DNA of 64,000 bases from Candidatus Saccharimonadales bacterium (GTDB taxonomy: Bacteria > Patescibacteriota > Saccharimonadia > Saccharimonadales > Saccharimonadaceae). The DNA lies in assembly GCA_035317825.1 (NCBI GenBank), contig DATHGB010000009.1, positions 1-64,000 on the forward strand, read 5' to 3'. Below the pieces are notes generated by a model that saw nothing but the letters and a program-made list of their open reading frames with translations, was not told where the DNA came from and ran no database searches. The translations under genes were made by a program, and so were the position numbers. Below are positions 36,987 to 45,615 of the stretch, in pieces. Each line of letters begins with the position of its first letter. Position 1 is the first letter of the stretch.

Positions 36987-37352
36987 TTAACTTACGCGGT
37001 TACGTCTAGCTATGACAAACTTGTCAATCCGTCCAGACGACCAACCCTTTTGATGAAGTTCTTCTTTTAACTTCCCTAACAGCGCTAAACGAAAAGCGCG
37101 AGGGCTAGAGAAACCACTCGCACGTGTAATCTCATCAAATGAATGCTTTTTTTGCTTAGCCCTAAAATCCGCTGCACTAATTCCTAGAATCTCAGCGCGC
37201 AAGTCGCCTTTTCGATCGTGACGTTGTAGAAGCCGGTCAAACTGCGATCCATGCCGACGCTTCCTTCCCGGTATTTTAGTGATACCCGGCACTGTCGCCG
37301 CGACTGCCGTCACAAGTAGAAGTGATGCCAGTGTTTTGGTTGATAACCGCAT
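36987..37352 (-). CDS. Secreted basic protein with helical repeat-like module
   Basis: The 121-residue protein has an N-terminal signal peptide (MRLSTKTLASLLLVTAVAAT) followed by a very basic, Arg/His/Lys-rich domain. The part LGISAADFRAKQKKHSFDEI followed by a second helix pair resembles a small helical module found in many exported hypothetical proteins of Gram-positive-type envelopes. No enzyme motif is seen. It has AGGAGG 6 nt before the ATG and TATACT farther upstream. Confidence 0.7.
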   Translation of the reverse strand: MRLSTKTLASLLLVTAVAATVPGITKIPGRKRRHGSQFDRLLQRHDRKGDLRAEILGISAADFRAKQKKHSFDEITRASGFSSPRAFRLALLGKLKEELHQKGWSSGRIDKFVIARRNRVS

Positions 37353-37439
37353 AGATTAACCTCCTTATAAACGCTAAAGTTCTTACGTTTTTAGTATAAG
37401 ACGTGAAAATATGTGAAAAGAATGTATTTTTTACAATGA

Positions 37440-38120
37440 TTATGAGTCAAGGATACCAATAGCTCGAGTAGCAACGAGAACAACGGTCACGACAGATACA
37501 AGCGCCTGAACCATCATCAAAAGCTTAGCCTTGTGTGAAATTGGGATAGTGTCCGCAGACGCAAAGTTCGTTACGTTTGTTGTTGAGAGATAAAGATAAT
37601 CCGTAAAACCCGGTAGCCACATAGGGCCACTAATATTAGGGTGGATCATCTGAGGAAATACAAAATCTCGTTCCTTTTCTTCGGTAACGCGTTTATCCGG
37701 TCCGCCACCATCGATTTCCCAATACAGCAAAGCAAACATAAAAATATTCGTTACATAGATCGTAAAACCACTTAATAATAACGTATGGCCATCGGTACTA
37801 CTTGTTTGCTGAAACGTCAGTGCATCTACAAGTAAAATAAGTGAAAAAATATTGATTGTGGCAACGATACCAATTAAAGCAAGCGCGAGCAATCGCCGAG
37901 CTCTAGACACCCGGTTATAACCTTCGCTTGTCACAATAGCTAGGGCAACTAATAACACCGCCTCGAACCCAATAATAATGAATTTGTTATACGGTAAGAA
38001 CGCATCGCCTGTCAAAAACTGAAGAGCCATAATAACAATTACCCCAAATTGCAGCTGCCAAATCGGGTCATGCGTACGGCGAAAAACCTTGCTGACATTT
38101 AGTTTTGGTGTTGGCTTCAT
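37440..38120 (-). CDS. Multi-pass membrane protein, possible ion-channel relative
   Basis: The 226-residue protein has about five or six helices. Its last part (DYLYLSTTNVTNFASADTIPISHKAKLLMMVQALVSVVTVVLVATRA) looks like the pore-loop and last-helix region of two-helix K+ channels or DUF1345-like proteins, but the TVGYG selectivity filter is absent. It may be a degenerate channel or a transporter. A TATAAT box (38130-38135, minus strand) lies 9 nt before the ATG. Confidence 0.65.
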   Translation of the reverse strand: MKPTPKLNVSKVFRRTHDPIWQLQFGVIVIMALQFLTGDAFLPYNKFIIIGFEAVLLVALAIVTSEGYNRVSRARRLLALALIGIVATINIFSLILLVDALTFQQTSSTDGHTLLLSGFTIYVTNIFMFALLYWEIDGGGPDKRVTEEKERDFVFPQMIHPNISGPMWLPGFTDYLYLSTTNVTNFASADTIPISHKAKLLMMVQALVSVVTVVLVATRAIGILDS

Positions 38121-38145
38121 ATCACTTGAATTATAGCATAAGAGG

Positions 38146-38865
38146 TTAGCTGACGCTTACGCCGAATAAGTATCCAACACCATACGTGACTACCGATGCC
38201 AAAACAATGATTCCTAATTGCCTCAGAGCTCCGTATACGACAGACTTGCCGCTTGAAGTACTAATATAACCCCCTACAATAAGCCCTCCTATGCAGGTGA
38301 GAATGATCGATATCCATATCGCAACTGATCCTTCAAGAAAGAACCACGGAGCAAGTGGCGCAAGCGCGCCTAGCGTAAAAAGTGCGAACGAAGAGATTGC
38401 GGCAACCCAGGGTGAACCAAGCTCGTCGGGATTAAAACCCATGACCTGCCTAGCATAGACTTCCGTCAAATGACGATCATCTTCGGCGATTTCATTTGCC
38501 GCAGTTTCGGCAGTTTTGTCGCCGTGCCCACTTTTAGACAGACCGTCTTCGACTTGCTTAACTAACAGTTCTCGATCTTCGAGGATCAACTTTCTGATAT
38601 CTTTTAGGATACCTCCGAATAACTCTGCCTGTGCTTTAACGGAAATCCACTCGCCTGCAGCCATGCTTACTGCACCGGCAATTAAACCTGCGAATCCAGC
38701 CAAAAGTACGTTATGAGCAGCCGACCCGGCACCCGCGACAGCAAGTACGATGCACAGAACACTCACTAGTCCATCGTTAACTCCTAAAACAGCCGCTCTT
38801 GCTGCCCCCCGCTGCACTTGAAGTGCGCGCTTTGCAAGCAATTGACTATCTTCTTCTTGATTCAT
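38146..38865 (-). CDS. VIT1/CCC1-family metal transporter
   Basis: The 239-residue membrane protein shows the VIT-family start (RGAARAAVLGVNDGLVSVLCIVLAVAG) and AGAVSMAAGEWISVKAQ with conserved Gly, Met and Glu residues. A Glu-rich cytoplasmic metal-binding region follows (LILEDRELLVKQVEDGL ... IAEDDRHLTEVYARQVMGF), then three more helices. These proteins export or store Fe2+ or Mn2+. An AAAGGATGAGA lies before the ATG. Confidence 0.88.
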   Translation of the reverse strand: MNQEEDSQLLAKRALQVQRGAARAAVLGVNDGLVSVLCIVLAVAGAGSAAHNVLLAGFAGLIAGAVSMAAGEWISVKAQAELFGGILKDIRKLILEDRELLVKQVEDGLSKSGHGDKTAETAANEIAEDDRHLTEVYARQVMGFNPDELGSPWVAAISSFALFTLGALAPLAPWFFLEGSVAIWISIILTCIGGLIVGGYISTSSGKSVVYGALRQLGIIVLASVVTYGVGYLFGVSVS

Positions 38866-38902
38866 TTATCTCATCCTTTTTGTGTTTGCGTAGGTTATAT
38901 AT

Positions 38903-39523
38903 TTAGTTTACCATAACTCCTGATCTCATTTCTTCCCACTTCTCTCGAGGACACAGTACGGACCAGTCTCTCCAGTTTTTTCTGTATTCTTCAAACTCAC
39001 TCGGTTTTACTAAGTGAAGCCGCCCTGGCTGGTCTAGGGGGATACGATCCGGGAAACGAATTCCGTGCAAGTGATCTACTTCATGTTGGGCAATCCTAGC
39101 TACAAAACCCATCAGGTGTAATGTGATCGGTTTTCCTGTTTGATCTAGGCCTTCCAGGACAACGTCCTTAGAACGCATAACAGCGCCACAGATGTCCCCA
39201 CAAGACCAACAGCCTTCACGTCCATTTACCTTTTCATCAGAATAAGACGTAATTTTAGGATTGATAATGGCTTGTAACTTTTGCTCTTTATTTGAGCCGT
39301 CAGCTGAAAGATCAATTGTTATGATTTGCTTGTTGATACCCAGTTGAACTGCCGCTAGCCCTACCATTTGACGCGTGTCCTCATCGTCATGGCCCTTTCC
39401 TGCTGAAAGCTGGATCATACGCCGTATGGTATCTTGAACATCAGGTAAAGTAATGTCGTCAACAAGCACTATGTTGGCTTTTTGATTTAAAAGCTGGTTG
39501 GTAGGTTCAACTAGGTCAATCAT
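38903..39523 (-). CDS. def: Peptide deformylase
   Basis: The 206-residue metalloenzyme removes the N-formyl group from new proteins. It has all three motifs: GLAAVQLG (residues 55-62, an Ala for the second Gly), EGCWSCG with metal ligand Cys105, and QHEVDHLHG with His147, catalytic Glu148 and His151. The C-terminus is longer than in E. coli Def, ending in an unusual Trp/Arg/Glu-rich tail. A TACTAT box lies about 10 nt before the ATG. Confidence 0.94.
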   Translation of the reverse strand: MIDLVEPTNQLLNQKANIVLVDDITLPDVQDTIRRMIQLSAGKGHDDEDTRQMVGLAAVQLGINKQIITIDLSADGSNKEQKLQAIINPKITSYSDEKVNGREGCWSCGDICGAVMRSKDVVLEGLDQTGKPITLHLMGFVARIAQHEVDHLHGIRFPDRIPLDQPGRLHLVKPSEFEEYRKNWRDWSVLCPREKWEEMRSGVMVN

Positions 39524-39583
39524 TTCTGGTCTAATAGTACCACTGATACATAACGTAAAAGATGTTATTGCGGTATATTTTTC

Positions 39584-39612
39584 TTGACACGGTATTCACT
39601 ATGCTCTATCAT
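39584..39612 (+). promoter_or_regulatory. Leaderless promoter of the ArsR operon
   Basis: A perfect TTGACA (39584-39589), 17-bp spacer and TATCAT (39607-39612) end 8 nt before the ATG at 39621. There is no room for a ribosome binding site. Confidence 0.8.
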
Positions 39613-39620
39613 TAAACCAA

Positions 39621-39950
39621 ATGGTTGAATATAGATTACAGTTAGACACAATCTTTGGATCACTTGCCGATCCTACTCGTCGTGATATTCTGCAACGCGT
39701 CGCCACCACGCCATTAACAGTTGGAGAAATAGCAAAATCCTACAACCTTACCTTCGCAGCTATCTCGAAACACCTTAAAGTTTTAGAAAACGCCCACCTG
39801 ATAACGAAACGTAAGCGTGGAAAGGAGCGGATCGTGGATATATCACCCAGTGCGTTTCAAGATGCTTCGCAGTATTTAAAACACTACGAAGCCTTATGGA
39901 GCCAGCGTTTCGACGCATTAGAAGAATTAATAATGGAGGACACCAAATGA
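39621..39950 (+). CDS. ArsR-family transcriptional regulator
   Basis: The 109-residue winged-helix protein (LFGSLADPTRRDILQRVATTPLTVGEIAKSYNLTFAAISKHLKVLENAHLI) lacks the Cys metal box, like ArsR members that pair with AHSA1 proteins. It overlaps the next gene by ATGA and sits at the head of a four-gene operon, which it probably controls. Confidence 0.92.
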   Translation: MVEYRLQLDTIFGSLADPTRRDILQRVATTPLTVGEIAKSYNLTFAAISKHLKVLENAHLITKRKRGKERIVDISPSAFQDASQYLKHYEALWSQRFDALEELIMEDTK

Positions 39951-40459
39951 ACAAGAACAATATCAGCGTAAACAAAGAAACAAACGAATTTATTGCAGAA
40001 CGCGTCTTTGATGCGCCTCGCACGCGGCTATGGGAGGCATTTGCAAATCCAGAACAACTTGCTAAATGGTGGGGTCCAAATGGCTGGGAAACGACTATTA
40101 AAACGTTCGAGTTCCGACCACAGGGTGTTTGGCTCTACGGCATGAAATGTGTCGACGAAAATCAAGGTGAATTTTATAACCAGGAATCTTGGGGCAAAGC
40201 GATATTCGAAGAAATCAATGAACCTGAAAAGATCGTGTATCGTGATTCATTCTCGGATGCCGATGGTAATATTAACGATTCGATGCCCACCGGCGTATCC
40301 ACGCTCGAGTTCCACGATGAAGACGGCAAAGCACGTCTCGTTAGTCGTACAAAGTATGACAAGCCAGAAGAGCTACAGGCTGTCACGGATATGGGTATGG
40401 AACAAGGCTTCTCCGAAACCTGGGATCGCCTAGCAGAATTTGTTGAAAACGACCAATAG
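39947..40459 (+). CDS. SRPBCC/AHSA1-domain protein
   Basis: The 170-residue protein has the START-like AHSA1 fold (AERVFDAPRTRLWEAFANPEQLAKWWGPNGW ... TWDRLAEFVEN), which forms a hydrophobic ligand pocket. Pairing with an ArsR regulator is common in bacteria; the ligand is not known. It starts at MNKNNISVNKE inside the ArsR stop (ATGA) with GGAGGA 9 nt upstream. Confidence 0.88.
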   Translation: MNKNNISVNKETNEFIAERVFDAPRTRLWEAFANPEQLAKWWGPNGWETTIKTFEFRPQGVWLYGMKCVDENQGEFYNQESWGKAIFEEINEPEKIVYRDSFSDADGNINDSMPTGVSTLEFHDEDGKARLVSRTKYDKPEELQAVTDMGMEQGFSETWDRLAEFVENDQ

Positions 40460-40473
40460 CCCAAGGAGGTAAT

Positions 40474-40746
40474 ATGTGCCGGAATATCAAACCGTTATTT
40501 AATTTTGAACCCAACGCAACCGAAGACGAAGTGCGCGGTGCAGCCCTTCAATTTGTGCGCAAGATTTCCGGCTACAATACCCCATCGCAGGTTAACGAAC
40601 ATGCGTTCAATCATGCAGTTGAAGACGTTATGATGGCTGCACAAAAGCTGTTAGATTCACTCGTCACAAATGCAGACCCAAAAAACCGCGAGGAAGAATC
40701 TGCAAAAGCTCACGAACGAGCACTTAAACGTTTCGGAAATGTATAA
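40474..40746 (+). CDS. DUF2277 family protein
   Basis: The 90-residue protein begins MCRNIKPLFNFEPNATEDEV and has the LQFVRKISGYNTPSQVNEHAF core of DUF2277, a family of small helical proteins that often neighbours AHSA1 genes. The Cys-Arg-Asn start is almost invariant in the family. Its function is unknown. A perfect AAGGAGG lies 5 nt upstream. Confidence 0.9.
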   Translation: MCRNIKPLFNFEPNATEDEVRGAALQFVRKISGYNTPSQVNEHAFNHAVEDVMMAAQKLLDSLVTNADPKNREEESAKAHERALKRFGNV

Positions 40747-40757
40747 TAAGGCTATTG

Positions 40758-42143
40758 ATGAAAAAATCTAAAACTGAAAAAAAGAATTCAACCGAACTTG
40801 ACATTCATGAACCTCGGGTGAAAACATTCTTTCAACTACTTGGTAATACCCTTTTTGTGTCTGTTATTGACTACACCGTATGGTTTGCAATTACGTTCTA
40901 TACCTTCTTACAAACAAACTCCGTAGCCGCTACTGCTATTATTGCCGGAATATTTTTAGTTATGACCGCACTTACAGGAATCTGGTTTGGCAGTCTAGTG
41001 GATCATCATAAAAAGAAAACGATGATGCTACTTTCTACCGCCGCTTCTTTTGTTTTATATCTTATCTGTTTTGCTATTTATCAGACAACACCTCATGATG
41101 TTTTCAAAGATCCGTCTAGCGTTATGTTATGGGTATTCGTGACACTATTAATGGTGGGCGTTATTGCGGGAAACATTCGCAATATCGCCATGCCAACCCT
41201 GGTAACAATTTTAATCCCCGAAGATCGTCGCGACAAAGCTAATGGGCTAGTTGGGACGATATCCGGAGTAGGCTTTTTAGTAACGTCGGTAATTAGCGGA
41301 GTGTTGGTTGCTATAAACGGAATGTTCTATGTATTACTACTTGCAGCCGCAATTCAAATATTGGCCATCATTCACCTTTGGTTTATAAAGGTACCAGAAA
41401 AAGGCGTGGTTCATGTAGAGGGTGCTCCTGCCCCATCAAAAAAAGTAGATCTAAAAGGCACGTTCAAGCTTGTTCGTGGCGTCCCCGGTCTCATGGCGCT
41501 CATCCTATTTACAACGTTCAATAACTTCCTAGGTGGAGTATTTATGGCACTTATGGACGCCTATGGACTATCGCTTGTTCCAGTTCAAGTATGGGGATTC
41601 TTGTGGGGGCTACTCAGCACTGGCTTTATTATCGGGGGCTTGATTATTGCTAAAACAGGACTTGGTAAAAACCCCGTGCGTGCCATGCTTCTTGCTAATG
41701 TTGTTCTATGGATTATCAGCAGCCTATTTACGATCCAAGCGTCAATTATTCTTCTAGCCGTTGGCATGTATATTTACATGCTTCTTATGCCTTATATCGA
41801 AGCATCTGAACAAACAATTCTGCAGCGGGTAGTGCCCTACGAACGCCAGGGTCGGGTATTCGGCTTTGCTCAGAGTGTTGAGCAATCTGCTTCCCCGTTA
41901 ACAGCTTTCGTAATTGGACCAATCGCTCAATTCATCTTTATTCCATTTATGACAACTGGGGCAGGTGTTGATCTTATAGGTGACTGGTTCGGCACAGGTA
42001 TGAACCGCGGTTTGGCACTCGTATTTACCCTTACCGGAATTATTGGGTTGGTTATCACCCTGATTGCGCTTAGCTCAAAATATTATCGGCAACTCTCCAA
42101 ACAATACCTGCAGTCACACGTTAATCAAAAGATTGCAGAGTAA
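40758..42143 (+). CDS. Major facilitator superfamily transporter
   Basis: The 461-residue membrane protein has 12 helices and the MFS loop 2-3 motif (GIWFGSLVDHHKKKTMMLLS). Later parts (IEASEQTILQRVVPYERQGRVFGFAQSVEQSASPLTAF) resemble enterobactin/macrolide exporters of the MFS. It is the last gene of the ArsR operon, so export of a compound sensed with the AHSA1 protein is plausible. I take ATG 40758; a TTG one codon earlier is possible. Confidence 0.88.
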   Translation: MKKSKTEKKNSTELDIHEPRVKTFFQLLGNTLFVSVIDYTVWFAITFYTFLQTNSVAATAIIAGIFLVMTALTGIWFGSLVDHHKKKTMMLLSTAASFVLYLICFAIYQTTPHDVFKDPSSVMLWVFVTLLMVGVIAGNIRNIAMPTLVTILIPEDRRDKANGLVGTISGVGFLVTSVISGVLVAINGMFYVLLLAAAIQILAIIHLWFIKVPEKGVVHVEGAPAPSKKVDLKGTFKLVRGVPGLMALILFTTFNNFLGGVFMALMDAYGLSLVPVQVWGFLWGLLSTGFIIGGLIIAKTGLGKNPVRAMLLANVVLWIISSLFTIQASIILLAVGMYIYMLLMPYIEASEQTILQRVVPYERQGRVFGFAQSVEQSASPLTAFVIGPIAQFIFIPFMTTGAGVDLIGDWFGTGMNRGLALVFTLTGIIGLVITLIALSSKYYRQLSKQYLQSHVNQKIAE

Positions 42144-42148
42144 AATCT

Positions 42149-42538
42149 CTACTTTTTAGCAGCGCTATAATCAGGCAGTTCCTGAAGAGCCCATGTGTTA
42201 CCGTCAGGATCGCTAAAATAGACAAAACGTCCCCAATCCATGTCCTCCACGTCACTCACTTCCACACCACGCGATGCTAATTCATCGTGGGCAACGTCTG
42301 CATTCTCGATAACCATCTGTAGGCCTTTTTGTGATCCAGGGGTCATTTCAGTGAGCCCCTCGCCAATACAAATCGAGCACGCAGATCCAGGGGGAGTCAG
42401 TTGCACAAAACGAAGATTTTCATTAACTCGTTGGTCGTGATCAGCGTTAAAACCAATCTTATTAACATAAAAATCTTTTGCACGGTCTACATCGGTCACC
42501 GAAACCGGTATAAGTTCTAGTTTCATATCAAATGCCAT
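42149..42538 (-). CDS. Glyoxalase/VOC-family protein
   Basis: The 129-residue protein has the paired beta-alpha-beta-beta-beta modules of the VOC superfamily (LIPVSVTDVDRAKDFYVNKIGFN ... WGRFVYFSDPDGNTWALQEL). It may be a dioxygenase, epimerase or resistance protein; the metal ligands are not fully clear. An AGGAGG lies 5 nt before the ATG. Confidence 0.88.
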   Translation of the reverse strand: MAFDMKLELIPVSVTDVDRAKDFYVNKIGFNADHDQRVNENLRFVQLTPPGSACSICIGEGLTEMTPGSQKGLQMVIENADVAHDELASRGVEVSDVEDMDWGRFVYFSDPDGNTWALQELPDYSAAKK

Positions 42539-42620
42539 ATCACCCTCCTTATGGTTATATTTGTATTATAACTTCTAGAGAATATTCTGAACAATGGGAC
42601 TTAGTATTACGCCATATTTA

Positions 42621-42649
42621 TTGACTTTTCTTATAAATAGTACTATAGT
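42621..42649 (+). promoter_or_regulatory. Promoter of the 147-residue membrane protein
   Basis: TTGACT (42621-42626) and TATAGT (42644-42649) are separated by 17 bp; the -10 ends 9 nt before the ATG at 42659. Confidence 0.75.
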
Positions 42650-42658
42650 ATATGTCAC

Positions 42659-43102
42659 ATGACAGAGAAAAATCCTGGTTTTATAGAGAAACATAAAAAA
42701 GGCATAGCTGCCACCATAGCTCTAGGAGCTACTGCTGTTATGTTTGGCCCGAAAGCTATTTCCGAGCTTGATGAAGCGATATATCCAAAAAGTGAAATTG
42801 TGCGAGGAGTCCCAGCACAAGTAGAATCTCATTCTTATAAACATGTATGTAGAGCTTACGGTAAGAATGCTATCTGCCTAGCATGGGGTTACAATTATTA
42901 TCTTGGGCTTGAACAAAACCATAAGGATATTGAAGCCGCCAAAGAAGGCATCCAAACTCAGTCTTTCGACCCAAAAGTTGGCGAAGTCTATAACGACTCC
43001 AATTACGATACAGTTCGGGTAGCTCCAGAGATCTGGCAAGCATATCCAGATGGAAGCGTTATTTCTTTTGACGGCCCCGTATCTGAGCCTCTAGAAAGAT
43101 AG
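42659..43102 (+). CDS. Single-pass membrane protein of unknown function
   Basis: The 147-residue protein has one helix near the N-terminus (about residues 14-32, GIAATIALGATAVMFGP) and an outside domain with two Cys (HVCRAYGKNAICLAWGYNYYLG) that could form a disulfide. I do not recognise it. It has a near-leaderless promoter. Confidence 0.7.
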   Translation: MTEKNPGFIEKHKKGIAATIALGATAVMFGPKAISELDEAIYPKSEIVRGVPAQVESHSYKHVCRAYGKNAICLAWGYNYYLGLEQNHKDIEAAKEGIQTQSFDPKVGEVYNDSNYDTVRVAPEIWQAYPDGSVISFDGPVSEPLER

Positions 43103-43112
43103 CCGCTCACCC

Positions 43113-43141
43113 TTGAGCATCGCAGCGTAAAGTGTTACAAT
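43113..43141 (+). promoter_or_regulatory. Promoter of the tRNA-Gln gene
   Basis: TTGAGC (43113-43118), 17-bp spacer and TACAAT (43136-43141) lie 13 nt before the mature tRNA 5' end. Confidence 0.7.
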
Positions 43142-43154
43142 TTCTAGGCATCGA

Positions 43155-43229
43155 TGGGATGTCGCCAAGTGGTAAGGCACTGGTTTCTGGTACCAGCATT
43201 CGGGGGTTCGAATCCCTCCATCCCAGCCA
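43155..43229 (+). tRNA. tRNA-Gln (anticodon CUG), CCA encoded
   Basis: A full cloverleaf is visible: acceptor stem TGGGATG/CATCCCA, D-arm GCC...GGC, anticodon stem CTGGT/ACCAG with loop TTCTGGT (anticodon CTG) and T-arm GGGGGTTCGAATCCCTC. Discriminator G and an encoded CCA end the gene. A terminator follows at 43244. Confidence 0.96.
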
Positions 43230-43243
43230 AGATGATTATGCTT

Positions 43244-43270
43244 AAAGAACTCCGCGGAGGAGTTCTTTTT
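43244..43270 (+). terminator. Terminator of tRNA-Gln
   Basis: A 9-10 bp stem AAGAACTCC/GGAGTTCTT is followed by T5. Confidence 0.9.
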
Positions 43271-43310
43271 GTTTTACATTACAAAATAGTCGTTGTTATA
43301 TAATAGACCC

Positions 43311-43937
43311 ATGATTAAAGAAATTTGGTTCGACCTTAACGGCACACTCACGCTCCAATCAGCCGAATTCCTAAATGCCTTAGACGCACTATGCTTTGAA
43401 GCCTATGCAGAAGCAACCCGTCAGCCTACAGGGGATAAAGTTAAGGACGAATATCGTCGTGCATACAAAAAATATGGAAGTAAATCGGCCGTTTTTAAAT
43501 CACTCGGTATGCCCAAAGATTTTTGGCCAAACTACTTTAGTCAGCTTGACGAATCTGAATATTACCAGCCAGATGAGCGAATCTACAGGACAGTTGACGC
43601 GATCCGCAAAGTACTGCCGATTGGTTTGCTTAGCAACTCCAGGCCAGAGCGAGTAGAGCGTACATTACGTACGGTGAACATCGACCCTTCATGGTTTACT
43701 CACATCCTCACAAGTGATGATATTTCCGAACCGAAACCAAACCCGCAAGGTTTCGAGCTGATGATTAATCGCAGTAATGCCAATTCTAATGAATTAGTTT
43801 TCGTGGGTGACCGGGAAGATGTCGATATTATTCCCGCGAAGCGACTTGGGCTCGTTACAGTTATGGTGTGGGGTCAGTCTCAAGAAGCCGATTACTCTTT
43901 TGATGACTTTACTGAATTGTTACAGCTACTCCCTTAA
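43311..43937 (+). CDS. HAD-superfamily hydrolase
   Basis: The 208-residue protein has the HAD core: motif I FDLNGTLT, motif II LLSNSRPER, motif III Lys in SEPKPNPQGF and motif IV FVGDREDVD. Motif I has Asn where most phosphatases have the second Asp (DxDGT), which would affect the acid/base step and hints at an unusual reaction or a weak phosphatase. ATG 43311 is chosen: a perfect TATAAT ends 6 nt before it, and the upstream TTG at 43293 would lie upstream of the -10. Confidence 0.85.
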   Translation: MIKEIWFDLNGTLTLQSAEFLNALDALCFEAYAEATRQPTGDKVKDEYRRAYKKYGSKSAVFKSLGMPKDFWPNYFSQLDESEYYQPDERIYRTVDAIRKVLPIGLLSNSRPERVERTLRTVNIDPSWFTHILTSDDISEPKPNPQGFELMINRSNANSNELVFVGDREDVDIIPAKRLGLVTVMVWGQSQEADYSFDDFTELLQLLP

Positions 43938-44117
43938 GGGGCTACGGATAGCTATCGAGCTGTTCACAGATCTCATTGATGTCGACATTTCCTCCGGCAT
44001 AAAAGTTCTATTCCAGGACCTTAACCCCAGCCATGTAGAACGGATCTCATTTTCGAGGTCCTTTTTACTTTGCTTACCACTGTTATTTTCGTCGTTTTCA
44101 GAAGTTTGGTTAACCAT
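43926..44117 (-). CDS. Possible small protein downstream of the recombinase
   Basis: This 63-codon frame begins 2 nt after the recombinase stop with GGAGAA 7 nt upstream, so translation is plausible. The first 30 residues are polar and look natural (MVNQTSENDENNSGKQSKKD); the remainder overlaps the HAD terminator and the last HAD codons, which makes it doubtful. It may be an element gene whose true 3' end was lost on integration. It has no recognisable domain. Confidence 0.35.
   Translation of the reverse strand: MVNQTSENDENNSGKQSKKDLENEIRSTWLGLRSWNRTFMPEEMSTSMRSVNSSIAIRSPLRE
44042..44066 (+). terminator. Terminator of the HAD gene
   Basis: The stem GGATCTC (44042-44048) / GAGGTCC (44055-44061) with one G-T pair is followed by T5 on the + strand. 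Confidence 0.65.
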
Positions 44118-44119
44118 TT

Positions 44120-45604
44120 TTATTCTCCTAGTAAATTACGGGTTAATTGAACATTTTCGGCTATAGCATGAGCGAATTTTGTGTATTTAACAGATATGCC
44201 TCCATCACTGAATGTTAAATTGGTAAAAAGTTTGGTTATAATGAGCCGTTTCTGGCCCGGTGTCTTTTTCGCGTATATAAAACCTGCTTTCTGCGTTAGT
44301 TCTAGCACCACAAGGCTGTATTCCAACCTATGAGCTGAGGCGACGTCTACCTTGCTTAGTTGATGCGCTAATTCTGCCTTTTGGCTCACGAACTGTTCAT
44401 GTTTTTCCTTGTATCTTTCTGGCGTTATATCGCCTGATAGCTTGTCGTCATATAAGCCGTCGTCCATTCGTTGAATACGGTCAATCTGCATTTGTATTGA
44501 TGCTACAAGCTTCTCTTTGTTTTCCATCGTATCCGTGTATTCTTTTTTCATAGCATCAGCGACCCACTCGATTATTTCAGGGGATGGACATATGAGCTTC
44601 GAGAGCTTGTCTGCGATGATGGCTTCAATCTTATCCTCGCGTATGAACTTTCTTTGCTTACACGCGTCGCTTTTTCTTTGACATGCACCGTAGTAGCGGC
44701 CTTTTTGCTTTTGCCATGTGACCACACCGCCACATCCGTCGCAGGTGATCATATTTTTAAAAACAGGATTGTGTCGCTTAAGAACAGTTGGTCTGCCTTT
44801 ATGCATCTTGGCTTGTACGCTATCGAACAAGTCCTTACTGATTAGCTTTTCTTGAGCTCCCGGATAATCCTTGCCGTTATGGCGATTAATTCCTATGTAG
44901 AAAGGATTATTGAGTATGCGCTGTACCTGGCTTTTGTAGTAAGGTCTGCCTTTACGAGTTCTAAGACCCATCAATTTCATCTCATCAGCAACCGAAGCGA
45001 TTGAGTGGTTCGGTTCTGTGTAAAGCTTAAATGCTTTCTGTATTAAGCTCTTAGTGTCGGGATCGGGAACATGGATTCTTTTGCTGCCAACTACAACAGT
45101 CTTATAGCCGGGAGGTGGAGGGGCTGGAAGCCACCCTTGAGCGAGTTTTTCAGCCCACCCTTTCATAGCTTCTTCTCGTAGATTATCTGTATATTTTTTA
45201 GCAACCGAAACGTGGATACTCCACATGAATTTTACGTCTGAGGACGCGTGCTTATGAAGCTGCAAGCCTTCTTTGACTGCGTGTAGTCTGCGATTTTCGT
45301 TTTGTTCAAGCCATTCATCAATAGCAACTGAATCACGAAAGTTACGTGTAAACCTATCAGTCTTTTCTACAGCAAGGTGAAAGACGTTATTCTTTTCAAT
45401 ATATTCGAGCATTTCATGGAATGTTTTCCGACCTTGCTCTTTGGATGCAGTTTCGGCAATCTTAAATACTTTGACAATAGTAAGGCCTTTTTTCTCACAA
45501 TATCCACTGAGGAGTTTGAGTTGAGAGTCTAGGGAATAGCCCTCGTCCTCCTGTGCTTTACTCGACACCCTTGCAAGTATCACTGCGTTTGATTGCTGCG
45601 CCAT
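44120..45604 (-). CDS. Large serine recombinase (site-specific integrase)
   Basis: The 494-residue enzyme cuts and rejoins DNA for integration and excision. It has the resolvase domain (NAVILARVSSKAQEDEGYSLDSQ, Arg12 and nucleophile Ser14; EKTDRFTRNFRD), the recombinase domain (PDPDTKSLIQKAFKLY ... GLRTRKGRPYYKSQVQRILNNPFYIG), a zinc ribbon (CDGCGG with two more Cys near CQRKSDACKQ) and a coiled coil (about 360-420). Serine integrases use short att sites, usually beside their own gene. It overlaps nothing and is read with the small gene upstream at 45616. Confidence 0.95.
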   Translation of the reverse strand: MAQQSNAVILARVSSKAQEDEGYSLDSQLKLLSGYCEKKGLTIVKVFKIAETASKEQGRKTFHEMLEYIEKNNVFHLAVEKTDRFTRNFRDSVAIDEWLEQNENRRLHAVKEGLQLHKHASSDVKFMWSIHVSVAKKYTDNLREEAMKGWAEKLAQGWLPAPPPPGYKTVVVGSKRIHVPDPDTKSLIQKAFKLYTEPNHSIASVADEMKLMGLRTRKGRPYYKSQVQRILNNPFYIGINRHNGKDYPGAQEKLISKDLFDSVQAKMHKGRPTVLKRHNPVFKNMITCDGCGGVVTWQKQKGRYYGACQRKSDACKQRKFIREDKIEAIIADKLSKLICPSPEIIEWVADAMKKEYTDTMENKEKLVASIQMQIDRIQRMDDGLYDDKLSGDITPERYKEKHEQFVSQKAELAHQLSKVDVASAHRLEYSLVVLELTQKAGFIYAKKTPGQKRLIITKLFTNLTFSDGGISVKYTKFAHAIAENVQLTRNLLGE

Positions 45605-45615
45605 ACCCCTAGCTC

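Noticed and set aside
43155-43229. tRNA-Gln as integration site of the mobile element
   Set aside because: The tRNA is intact, separated from the element by the HAD gene, and no repeat of its 3' end is seen near 58.8 kb. Serine recombinases rarely use tRNA genes.
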